DNA of 7,659 bases. Origin: Pseudomonadota bacterium (GTDB lineage Bacteria > Myxococcota > Bradymonadia > UBA4248). The stretch is from the NCBI GenBank assembly GCA_017613855.1, contig JAGACY010000266.1, positions 1 to 7,659 of the forward strand, read 5' to 3'. Position numbers and translations under genes: made by a program. Below, one piece after another: positions 1-7,486 of this stretch; within the stretch, counting starts at the first letter, position 1, and each line of letters opens with the position of its first letter. The notes beneath the pieces are model-generated. The model did not search any database and had not been told where the DNA came from. It saw only the letters and a list, made by a program, of their open reading frames with translations.

Positions 1-18
1 AAAATATAAAACAAATCA

Positions 19-1375
<1,357 letters not shown>

Positions 1376-1393
1376 TATATTCATTTGACACGC

Positions 1394-1431
1394 CCGGAGC
1401 TTAATAGGAACAGCAGTTCAATGAGCTCCGG
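1394..1431 (+). terminator. Long hairpin after serS, possible terminator without a U-run
   Basis: CCGGAGCT at 1394-1401 pairs perfectly with AGCTCCGG at 1424-1431, and a U-G and an A-U pair extend it inward. A small inner stem is formed by GAAC 1408-1411 with GTTC 1416-1419 around AGCA. A second short hairpin follows at once: CAAGCT 1436-1441 with AGCTTG 1445-1450. Its position 18 bases after the serS stop suits a 3' end, but no T-run follows. It could be a mRNA-stabilising 3' structure, a Rho-assisted end, or part of the next gene's leader. The stem is certain as sequence; termination is inferred. Confidence 0.4.
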
Positions 1432-1513
1432 ACAACAAGCTCAAAGCTTGGAATGCCATTATCCTTAAGCTTTATCCACACTGGTTTTTATAGCCTTTCT
1501 TTCGAGAGTATTT

Positions 1514-2098
1514 ATGAGATTGTCCCAAAAACTTTTCTGTATTACCGCACTGATAGGTTCTTTATGCGCTGCTGATGCCTATGCAGATGCCGTCCACGAA
1601 GGATTTGATGCTCGTTTGGGTATCTCTGCCTTAATTCTGGCGCACAGTGGCCCTGGAGCCGGTGACACCATGATAGGTGTTAACGGCACAATATCATTAG
1701 GATACCGTTTTCAACGCTATATCGGTGTCTATGTTGACCAGGATTTAGGCGGGGTTTGGTCTACAAGCGGCGGCGATGACTACGATGAGGAAAGCAGCGG
1801 AGCATTTCACGGAGGATCGTTTGCCGTGGTTCGCGGCATATTTGGTGCATATTACGATGATATCGAATTCAGCGTTGGAGGAGGCCCTGGTGCAATGTAT
1901 GGAGCCGGCGACGGTTCAGATGCATGTTTTGCCATAAGACTGACTGCAGGATTTGCTTACTATGTCACAGACAGTATCGGCATTGGTGTCGGCATCGACT
2001 ACAATCTTGGATTTATAAAGCCGAAAGACGAATTCGAAATCGAAATGCATCTGGTCCATCAAATCAATCCGGGCCTTCGCCTGAATATCAATTTTTAA
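1514..2098 (+). CDS. Small outer-membrane beta-barrel protein, secreted
   Basis: Predicted 194-residue outer-membrane protein of unknown specific role. Residues 1-26 form a Sec signal peptide: basic MRLSQK, a hydrophobic core, then AYADA with likely cleavage after residue 24 or 26. The mature part has alternating polar/hydrophobic, glycine- and tyrosine-rich stretches that can be read as about eight transmembrane beta-strands, for example GVNGTISLGYRF, YIGVYVDQDLGGVW and IGIGVGIDYNLGF. Acidic or glycine-rich loops lie between them (SGGDDYDEESSG, GAGDGSDAC). It ends LRLNINF, and a terminal aromatic residue is typical of BAM-assembled barrels. Size and strand count fit the OmpA/OmpX/Opa-like eight-stranded class ('outer membrane protein beta-barrel domain'). 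The start is ATG 1514, with GAGAG at 1504-1508 as a modest ribosome site. Only a weak TTTATA (1487-1492) is visible as a -10. The gene lies between serS and a convergent Sel1-like gene, so context does not reveal function. Confidence 0.8.
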   Translation: MRLSQKLFCITALIGSLCAADAYADAVHEGFDARLGISALILAHSGPGAGDTMIGVNGTISLGYRFQRYIGVYVDQDLGGVWSTSGGDDYDEESSGAFHGGSFAVVRGIFGAYYDDIEFSVGGGPGAMYGAGDGSDACFAIRLTAGFAYYVTDSIGIGVGIDYNLGFIKPKDEFEIEMHLVHQINPGLRLNINF

Positions 2099-2113
2099 GC
2101 GTTAATTTTGGGG

Positions 2114-2214
2114 GCGACGCTATCTGCGATACGCGCCGCGGCTCGCTTTGAGACGTGTCACGACACGTCTCTACAGCTCGCTTCCGCCGCTATTGCCTGC
2201 AGCAATACGCGGCG
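2114..2214 (+). repeat. Structured intergenic repeat, copy 1: hairpin, palindrome core, hairpin
   Basis: Three structured modules fill the gap between two convergent genes. The first is a hairpin with arms 2114-2124 and 2128-2139 (TATC / GATA, loop TGC, bulged C2132, one A-C mismatch). The second is a 43-nt core at 2141-2183, bounded by direct repeats of GCTCGCTT (2141-2148 and 2176-2183). It contains a 10+10 perfect palindrome, GAGACGTGTC at 2150-2159 and GACACGTCTC at 2162-2171, separated by AC. The third is a hairpin with arms 2185-2196 and 2202-2214 (TATTGC / GCAATA, bulged C2208). The core recurs with a single change at 5454-5496. Its place at the 3' ends of both genes suggests a role in ending or protecting both transcripts, in the style of REP/BIME or ERIC elements. 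No T-run follows any stem. I do not recognise it as a named family, and no protein-coding potential is credible here. Confidence 0.8.
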
Positions 2215-2221
2215 TCATCTA

Positions 2222-5200
2222 TTATTTGGCGGCACTCCCCAAAACACCAAACTTCTGCACAATCATCGCAGGATCGTAGCCAAACGCCGTACGAAGCTGC
2301 TCATTCTGCTGAACAAGTTCCCGGGCATCATTCATATATTCTTCCCAGGATTTATCGGTTTGAAGCGTCTTGAATTTGTCAGCCGCAGCATACGGAATCT
2401 GGCGTAAATACCAGATGTAATATACTTTTCTCATTTCATAATCTTTAAAATAATAATCGCCTTGATATGAACGATGTCTATCTTCAACCATATTCAGAAA
2501 TTCTACTAATTTTCGGTACACGGCAGAACTATCATTAAGGTTAAGATTCAACCCTTTCCAGTTATTATAAATCGCAAGATAATAAAAAGTGTTTCGAATC
2601 TTTTCGATATCGAACGAACCGCCGGCAAGATTCAGTGCAGTAATCGCTACAATTGCTTTATCTAACGATTCCCTATAGGGAGCTTCCACGCGACAGGTAC
2701 GATATTCACATTCGACTTCATCACTCTCAACAAGGCATTCTAAATGATCCCAATTATCATCTCTTTCACATGGATTCAGGACCTGTTTAAATACAAAGAA
2801 GCCATCCGGATTTTTCCCTTTTTCTGCCAGAATCTGTTTTTCTACTTCTTTTTGCAAATCCATTCTGGGAAGTTCTTCAATGAGCTTTTGAGCAAGTTTA
2901 ATTGCATCTTTGGGAACATCGACTTTCTTATCTTGTGTATTGATATATGAATTCAGTTCCCAAAGACGTGCATACGCCTCTGTAGCAAGCGATTTATTTG
3001 GGGATGATACATTGGTTCCCTCATAGCTGATATTTCCCAGACGTTCTGCGGCTTCCAATATATCTTTTAAATAATCATCGAATTCATCAAAGAATTCATT
3101 CAAATCAAAAACGCCGTAACCAGCATCATAGCCACGACCAAATATAACGCCGCCGTATTGATAAACCGAATTCGATGCACACATCAGCGCTGTTTGATAT
3201 GCTTCTGACGCTTTGGCCTTATCTTGCACAGATTCTTCACCAGAATCATATAATCTCGCCAGTTTGATTGCATTCACAAATTGCATTCGTTTATTGAGCG
3301 ATTTCAACCTTTCATTCGCAGCCAGTGCAAGAGAATAGTACTCAATTGCTTTGGATTCATCTCCAAGTTTGCGGGCAATATCTGCACTCTTTTCGGCAAA
3401 ATGGCTGGCGGCTTTATAATTCTTTTCCTTAATGTCATCCTGATCGCTATTCGCCTGAATATAATGCTGATATCCACGCTCACTGAGCATGAGCGCTTTC
3501 TCAAACCATTCAGATGATTTTTCCGTTTTGGGCCTGATATTATAGTTGACCTTCTTCAAATCATTGCCCAAAAGTTCTGCATCACGGACTGCGGATGCAT
3601 AGTATTCACCCCTTTCATAATACTCAAAAGCTTTTACTAAATTCTTCATTATTTCGTGCTTACTTGGTCCATTTTTGTAAAAGCCAAATTCTACAGCTAA
3701 ATCTTTTTGATCAGACTCATCTCCGACTTCCAGTTCATTGTCGTCATAATCTGCATCACGGACCGCATCACGATGATAATCACCGCCGCTGGCTTTAGTG
3801 ACCTCGTATATGCCATAATTGGTTCGATCATATAAACGAGCCAATGTCAGTATTGCATCCTTGTCGCCAGAATCTGCCTTATCTATCAGCCATTTCCTGA
3901 GTTTTGACGGTTTAACATGATGATCCACGATTGAAATGACAATCTTTTTATATGCCCGTGGATAGTTATCGTAATCATCTCTGCTGGTTTCATGTGGGGA
4001 TAGTATAATGGTCTCAAAATCTGTGTCATCCAGCCCTCCGCTGCATCCGTTCAGGTGATGCGTTTGTGAACGCAGCATGTAAGTCTGCTCTCTGTCAAAA
4101 TTAGCGACTTTCTTTAACCACAGTGCTGCCAGCCGGTAATCTATTTTATAATCAAGAGAAAATGCGGCGATATCATCCAACTTTTTTTTCTTATCCTCAT
4201 CATCTTCTTCATCTTCATCGCCATAACCACCAAAACGATCAAAGTAATCAACATGGGATTCACACCCACCAACATAGTACGTATGCCCAATGGCACTCTC
4301 ATCATAGATTTCTCTGCAGTACCTGTGAGAAAACATCCCATTGTAACTGGCATGCAGCATCGTCCAGGCATGATACCTGGTGTCCAGCTTTTCGAGTTCG
4401 GCAGCTTTTTTCTCATCTTGGGGAACATCAATACCATCGGCATATTTCATAGCAAGTATAAAGATGGCGTCTTTGCTGCCAAAGTGAACTGCTTTCTCAA
4501 GCCAATAGAGGGATTTGTCGGTGTTCTTTTTACCGTTGAGTCCCATTTCATAGATCATGCCGACCGCATAATAGGCATTGATCACGCCGTGAGATGCCGC
4601 ACGTACCAGCAATTCAAATCCTTTTTTCTTATCGCGCTTTGTTCCTACACCATTAAAATAGACAAGACCGAGAACATATTCAGCATTGCCATAGCCGCGT
4701 GCCGCGGCTTTTTTTAGCCAGTTCAGACCCTTTTTAAATTCATCATCGTTCGAAAATAACGGGCTGATTTCGTACTGTACAGATGGATTCTTTGCCAATA
4801 AAGCGAGTTCATAACCGGCCTCAACAGCCTCGTCACGCCAGCGAATCATTTCGCGATGCATTTTTTTTTCAGACAATTCGGCATCTTTCCTTCTGCCCTC
4901 ATCGAAATAGGCCACGTCGCCGATACGGTCGCGATACATCATGTGCGTGATAAACATAGAGGATGCATCTTTGTTTTTTCGGGCAGAACGAACGATTGGT
5001 GCAACATCGGGCATCGGAGTTTCATCAGCTTCAAATGAAATGTTTTCGTACTGAAGCAATTCGGCACCTTCTGCAGCCGTTGGCACTGGAAAAACGACCG
5101 TCTCTTCTTGTTTATTGTCAGCAGAAGTTATCGGTGTTCCCGACGCCATCTGCAATTCCGGTGTCTGGGCAAATGCAGACTGCATATTGACACAACCCAA

Positions 5201-5248
5201 AGATAACAACACCACATAAAATAATCGTTTCATTTTCGATGAAATCAT
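2222..5248 (-). CDS. Secreted Sel1/TPR-like repeat protein, about 1008 residues
   Basis: Large periplasmic or surface-exposed alpha-solenoid protein of unknown specific function. The chosen start is ATG at 5248-5246, seven bases after GGAG at 5259-5256; the TTG at 5254 is too close to that site. Residues 1-27 are a Sec signal peptide (MISSKMKRLF, hydrophobic core, AFA before Q). Residues about 172-283 contain three recognisable Sel1 repeats (GLNWLKKAAARGYGNAEYVLG, KGFELLVRAASHGVINAYYA, KSLYWLEKAVHFGSKDAIFI), usually protein-protein scaffolds. An acidic-lysine low-complexity stretch (DEDEEDDEDKKKK) lies near 342-360. Degenerate TPR/Sel1-like helices continue (LRKWLIDKADSGDKDAILTLA, SSEWFEKALMLSERGY, KAIEYYSLALAANE). 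A 58-residue internal duplication contains AVRDA twice, near 493 and 551. Four cysteines cluster at about 828-851 (CERDDNWDHLEC...CEYRTC), suggesting disulfides. The C-terminal 200 residues match nothing I recognise. It is transcribed alone, convergent with the barrel gene. Confidence 0.88.
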   Translation of the reverse strand: MISSKMKRLFYVVLLSLGCVNMQSAFAQTPELQMASGTPITSADNKQEETVVFPVPTAAEGAELLQYENISFEADETPMPDVAPIVRSARKNKDASSMFITHMMYRDRIGDVAYFDEGRRKDAELSEKKMHREMIRWRDEAVEAGYELALLAKNPSVQYEISPLFSNDDEFKKGLNWLKKAAARGYGNAEYVLGLVYFNGVGTKRDKKKGFELLVRAASHGVINAYYAVGMIYEMGLNGKKNTDKSLYWLEKAVHFGSKDAIFILAMKYADGIDVPQDEKKAAELEKLDTRYHAWTMLHASYNGMFSHRYCREIYDESAIGHTYYVGGCESHVDYFDRFGGYGDEDEEDDEDKKKKLDDIAAFSLDYKIDYRLAALWLKKVANFDREQTYMLRSQTHHLNGCSGGLDDTDFETIILSPHETSRDDYDNYPRAYKKIVISIVDHHVKPSKLRKWLIDKADSGDKDAILTLARLYDRTNYGIYEVTKASGGDYHRDAVRDADYDDNELEVGDESDQKDLAVEFGFYKNGPSKHEIMKNLVKAFEYYERGEYYASAVRDAELLGNDLKKVNYNIRPKTEKSSEWFEKALMLSERGYQHYIQANSDQDDIKEKNYKAASHFAEKSADIARKLGDESKAIEYYSLALAANERLKSLNKRMQFVNAIKLARLYDSGEESVQDKAKASEAYQTALMCASNSVYQYGGVIFGRGYDAGYGVFDLNEFFDEFDDYLKDILEAAERLGNISYEGTNVSSPNKSLATEAYARLWELNSYINTQDKKVDVPKDAIKLAQKLIEELPRMDLQKEVEKQILAEKGKNPDGFFVFKQVLNPCERDDNWDHLECLVESDEVECEYRTCRVEAPYRESLDKAIVAITALNLAGGSFDIEKIRNTFYYLAIYNNWKGLNLNLNDSSAVYRKLVEFLNMVEDRHRSYQGDYYFKDYEMRKVYYIWYLRQIPYAAADKFKTLQTDKSWEEYMNDARELVQQNEQLRTAFGYDPAMIVQKFGVLGSAAK
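3576..3784 (-). repeat. In-frame internal duplication inside the Sel1-like gene
   Basis: TCTGCATCACGGAC(T/C)GC occurs at 3576-3592 and 3750-3766 (16 of 17 identical), 174 bases apart, exactly 58 codons. On the protein it gives two related segments: GDYHRDAVRDADYDDNELEV, and 58 residues later GEYYASAVRDAELLGNDLKKV. The exact in-frame spacing and shared residues point to a duplicated helical unit in the solenoid. It may also be repeated coding sequence that allows unit gain or loss by recombination. Confidence 0.6.
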
Positions 5249-5297
5249 ATTCAAACTCCAAATAGCATACTCACGCCAAACTACCGACTAATTTCAC

Positions 5298-5328
5298 ATC
5301 ATAGCATATAATGAAACATATTTTTCAA
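5298..5328 (-). promoter_or_regulatory. Promoter of the Sel1-like gene, extended -10
   Basis: On the minus strand, TATGAT (complement of 5298-5303) is preceded by TGC, giving an extended -10 (TGnTATGAT). TTGAAA (complement of 5323-5328) serves as -35 with a 19-base spacer, longer than ideal; an extended -10 tolerates a poor -35 region. Transcription would start near 5291, leaving a leader of about 43 nt that ends in the GGAG ribosome site. The DNA around it is strongly AT-rich. Confidence 0.45.
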
Positions 5329-5426
5329 TAATGATGATTAGAATCGCTAAACATTGCTTTACAGGCCCAACAGGCGGTCTGGTTTATCCTGCATTTAAGC
5401 CGTGCAAGCGGATTGCTTTCATTGTG

Positions 5427-5580
5427 GTGCGGCTATCTGCGATACGCCGCACTGCTCGCTTTGAGACGTGTCACGACACGTCTTTACAGCTCGCTTTTAT
5501 TTATAATGAAGCGCGGCTATCCCTGCGGGATACGCCCGCGCCACGCGCCTACGCGCCATTGGTGCATACGGCGCGCCAAT
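5427..5580 (+). repeat. Structured intergenic repeat, copy 2: hairpin, palindrome core, hairpins
   Basis: It has the same order and orientation as the copy at 2114-2214. First hairpin: GTGCGGC TATC at 5427-5437 pairs with GATA, bulged C5445, GCCGCAC up to 5452, loop TGC, with all 11 pairs perfect. Core 5454-5496 differs from copy 1 only at 5484 (T for C), which turns the outermost G-C pair of the palindrome into G-U. The third module is a hairpin with arms 5511-5523 and 5527-5541 (TATCCC / GGGATA, bulged C5533 and C5537). A further hairpin, ATTGGTGC 5558-5565 with GCGCCAAT 5573-5580, follows in GC-rich CGCGCC-repeated DNA and belongs less clearly to the element. This copy is not between convergent intact genes; it abuts the broken 3' end of an ATPase-like remnant. 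It could have been a recombination site or could be that gene's former downstream element. Confidence 0.78.
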
Positions 5581-5810
5581 CACACAGCAAACCGTCTACT
5601 CTCGCATGGATGCACGTTTGTCTTTTCATCGTAATTCACGGCAACCATATTCGCTGCCATCGACTTGCCAAACCGACGCGGTCGCGCGACGCAGACAAAA
5701 CAATCTTCGGTGTTCAGCAGTTTGTTTAACTCGTGCAGAATCATCGACTTGTCGACGTAAATCTCCGAGTTCACTTCACACGTTAACAACGCCTCGTTCG
5801 GATTGACCAA
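5580..5810 (-). pseudogene. N-terminal remnant of an AAA-ATPase-like / PD-(D/E)XK family protein
   Basis: The 76-residue frame begins (M)VNPNEALLTCEVNSEIYVDK and continues to the P-loop CVARPRRFGKSMAANM. This is the N-terminal signature of the AAA-ATPase-like family (PF09820), whose full members have several hundred residues with a C-terminal PD-(D/E)XK nuclease-like domain. Here similarity stops just after the P-loop (about VNYDEK, near 5625). A short unrelated tail and a stop at 5580 follow, inside the repeat-rich DNA. Walker B, the ATPase core and the nuclease domain are missing, so it cannot be functional. Initiation would be at TTG 5810, about 11-12 bases after GAGGTGA (complement of 5823-5829). 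The next upstream in-frame ATG (5834) is blocked by TGA at 5825-5823. It is most likely a degraded member of an expanded paralogous family, truncated by recombination at the repeat. The family match is confident from motif; function is not claimed. Confidence 0.72.
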
Positions 5811-5926
5811 AAGCCCCCAAAATCACCTCTTCATACCGCCAGTGCGCGGATTTGAGGCTGCGTATGACAACATAGCATAACGACGTGAAATATGAGGATA
5901 ATTTTAAATGCAGAAAACATCGGTTG

Positions 5927-5935
5927 TGTTATAAG
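5927..5935 (+). promoter_or_regulatory. Possible extended -10 promoter for the MBOAT operon
   Basis: TG at 5927-5928, one base, then TATAAG at 5930-5935 forms an extended -10 (TGnTATAAG). No good -35 box lies 16-18 bases upstream. Transcription would start near 5942, within or just ahead of the hairpin at 5939-5965 and upstream of ATG 5981. If this is right, the longer GTG-initiated reading of the MBOAT gene from 5885 could not be translated from this mRNA. Confidence 0.3.
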
Positions 5936-5938
5936 CAC

Positions 5939-5965
5939 GGTGGCAGGCAGAATGCCTGTTTCACC
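5939..5965 (+). other. Stem-loop just upstream of the MBOAT start codon
   Basis: CAGGCA 5944-5949 pairs with TGCCTG 5953-5958 around a GAA loop. GGTG 5939-5942 pairs with CACC 5962-5965 below a small internal loop, giving ten pairs in all. The structure ends 15 bases before ATG 5981 and covers the space just upstream of where a ribosome site would lie. No clear Shine-Dalgarno sequence is present there. No U-run follows, so it is not a simple terminator. A role in translation or mRNA stability is inference. Confidence 0.4.
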
Positions 5966-5980
5966 TGTGAATTGCACGAT

Positions 5981-7477
5981 ATGGTCACGAGTCATCTTCT
6001 TACATTGCTGTTTGCTCTCTGCATTGTGGCAGTCTATTACCTGCTGCCAGGCAGATTTCGATGGTTCGTCCTGCTCACTGCAAGTATTATTTTCTATCTT
6101 TCGGCAGAACCACTTTTGCTTTTGCTGGCTGTTGGTACGGCATGCTGGACCTGGTGGATCGGAAAGAAGATTACCAACGAACATGCTAAACGTTGGCTTG
6201 TTTTGGGAATTGTCCCCTGCATACTGTCTCTGTTTATCTTTAAATATTTTAATTTCTTTTATACATCCATCACAGATTTCCTTGCGTTAATTGGACTACC
6301 TGTGCATGCAGATGTCATAAAACTGGCCTTGCCGCTGGGCATATCCTACTATACATTTAAACTCATCGGTTATCTGGTTGATATCTATCGAAACAAATAC
6401 AAGCCAGAAGCGCATTTGGGTTATTTCCTTACCTATACGCTCTATTTTCCTCAAATTGTGTGTGGTCCAATTCAAAGAGCAGACGATTTTTTAACACAAA
6501 TCAATCAATCACCGCGTTTTGATGCTTCACTTTTTAATATCGGAATTCGCCGCATTATTCTCGGATTATTTAAAATTCTCGTCATTGCCAATCCCATTTT
6601 GCCCTATTTGGACAGAGTTTCTACAAGACTCGATACATTATCGGGAATGACACTTTTATCAGGCTCGATATTGTATTCCATTTTGATCTACGCCGATTTC
6701 TCGGGATGTTCTGACATCGCCATCGGCACCGGCAATTTGTTTGGCCTGAAATGCCCGGATAACTTCAAAGCCCCCTATTTCTCGAAAAATATTGTCGAAT
6801 TCTGGAAGAGGTGGCACATTTCTCTGACCAGCTGGCTCAAGGATTATATTTATATCTCACTTGGCGGAAACCGGGTTGGTACTGTTCGTACAAAGCTCAA
6901 CATTCTCATCACATTTCTCGTCAGCGGGCTTTGGCACGGTGCCAATTGGACATTTATATTCTGGGGGCTCATCCATGGCATCTGGAATGTATTAACCCCC
7001 AGACACAAAAAGAAGACCTCCAATACGCCCGTAATTTTGCAAGAATCATCACCTAACCAGTCGAATGCACAGTCTGCATCATTGCCCAAAGCAGGCAATC
7101 ATTTATTCAAAAAGCTCAAATCAGCTTTAGCCATTCTGGCGACTTTTATGGGTGTCACCATCGGATGGCAATTCTTCCGATCAGACAATATATCTTCAGC
7201 ATTTCATTATCTATATCGGACTGTCACGGAATTTCACATATCTTCTGCGCATATTACCGAGGCACTCATTCAGTTTACCGGCGACAGTTCATCTCTGCCT
7301 ATTTTCTTAACTTTTGCTGTTTGTATTTGCATTTACGGAATTTTTGAAAAAAGCATTATCTGTAATTCCAAATATGATGATTTCCCCATCCCTCTGGGAT
7401 GGACGATTACTTTTTTTGTTATAATGATTCTGTTTGGTCAGTTTGGCAAGTCCGCTTTCCTTTATGCCAATTTCTGA
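5981..7477 (+). CDS. MBOAT-family membrane O-acyltransferase, AlgI-like
   Basis: Polytopic inner-membrane O-acyltransferase of 498 residues, close to the size of AlgI-family proteins. These transfer acyl groups, usually acetyl, across the membrane for O-acylation of exported polysaccharides (alginate, other exopolysaccharides, peptidoglycan or teichoic-acid D-alanyl systems). Visible landmarks: hydrophobic N-terminus MVTSHLLTLLF...YYLLPGRFRW, LPLGISYYTF, FPQIVCGPIQR (the family's GPI motif), ADFSGCSDIAIGTG (usually SGYSD; Tyr is Cys here), FWKRWHISLTSWLKDYIYI with His279, SGLWHGANW with the presumed catalytic His319, GWQFFRSD, and the C-terminus FLYANF resembling the usual FIYFQF. His319 lies close to the essential His322 of Pseudomonas AlgI. 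A hydrophilic Ser/Asn/Lys-rich loop (about 339-380) is longer than usual. I chose ATG 5981 because it aligns with the family start MV(F)SS. A GTG at 5885 would add 32 non-family residues. Neither start has a strong ribosome site. It forms an operon with the gene starting at 7487. The substrate is unknown. Confidence 0.9.
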   Translation: MVTSHLLTLLFALCIVAVYYLLPGRFRWFVLLTASIIFYLSAEPLLLLLAVGTACWTWWIGKKITNEHAKRWLVLGIVPCILSLFIFKYFNFFYTSITDFLALIGLPVHADVIKLALPLGISYYTFKLIGYLVDIYRNKYKPEAHLGYFLTYTLYFPQIVCGPIQRADDFLTQINQSPRFDASLFNIGIRRIILGLFKILVIANPILPYLDRVSTRLDTLSGMTLLSGSILYSILIYADFSGCSDIAIGTGNLFGLKCPDNFKAPYFSKNIVEFWKRWHISLTSWLKDYIYISLGGNRVGTVRTKLNILITFLVSGLWHGANWTFIFWGLIHGIWNVLTPRHKKKTSNTPVILQESSPNQSNAQSASLPKAGNHLFKKLKSALAILATFMGVTIGWQFFRSDNISSAFHYLYRTVTEFHISSAHITEALIQFTGDSSSLPIFLTFAVCICIYGIFEKSIICNSKYDDFPIPLGWTITFFVIMILFGQFGKSAFLYANF

Positions 7478-7486
7478 GTTATTGCC

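Larger units (their letters stand above)
5249..5980. other. Gene-poor region: promoter, repeat copy 2, ATPase remnant, operon leader
   Basis: No intact gene is seen in these roughly 730 bases. From left to right it holds the Sel1-gene leader and promoter (5249-5328, minus strand). Next is an unremarkable stretch, 5329-5426, in which I see no gene, RNA or strong structure. Then come repeat copy 2 (5427-5580), a truncated ATPase-like coding remnant on the minus strand (to 5810), and the leader of the MBOAT operon (about 5811-5980). Plus-strand reading frames across it are short, lack family features and run through hairpins. The mix of repeat and gene debris suggests past rearrangement at this spot. 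Confidence 0.6.

Noticed and set aside
1385..1390. Perfect -35 box TTGACA just after serS as promoter of the barrel gene
   Set aside because: No acceptable -10 hexamer occurs 15-19 bases downstream, and the hairpin at 1394-1431 occupies the spacer.
2114..2214. CRISPR array or tRNA/rRNA gene
   Set aside because: Only single copies of each palindrome, no regular spacers, and no cloverleaf with a T-loop GTTCRA segment could be drawn here or elsewhere in the window.
2108..2407. Plus-strand frames over repeat copy 1 and the Sel1 gene end, and a similar frame at 5331-5729 sharing the peptide ARFETCHDTSLQLA
   Set aside because: The shared peptide is only the translation of the palindromic repeat core. 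The frames cross hairpins and overlap real genes or debris, so this is a repeat, not a protein family.
5165..5248. Lipoprotein signal (LSLGC) in the Sel1-like protein
   Set aside because: The lipobox needs an aliphatic residue, usually Leu, at -3. Here -3 is Ser and -2 is Leu. The AFA-Q site a few residues later fits ordinary signal peptidase I.
5908..5934. Eight-residue leader ORF (MQKTSVVL) with GAGGAT upstream
   Set aside because: It has a plausible ribosome site, but no run of regulatory codons and no attenuator with U-run, and it overlaps the suspected -10. Chance is the simpler reading.
5885..5980. Cys/His-rich N-terminal extension (C..H...C..H...C..C) of the MBOAT frame as a zinc-binding domain
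   Set aside because: MBOAT proteins start at the MV(F)SS-like segment. The extension contains a stable hairpin and a possible promoter element, so the spacing of Cys/His is probably chance.
5831..6184. Minus-strand frame of 117 codons overlapping the MBOAT 5' end
   Set aside because: It overlaps the conserved MBOAT N-terminal membrane region antisense, and shows no family features or ribosome site.
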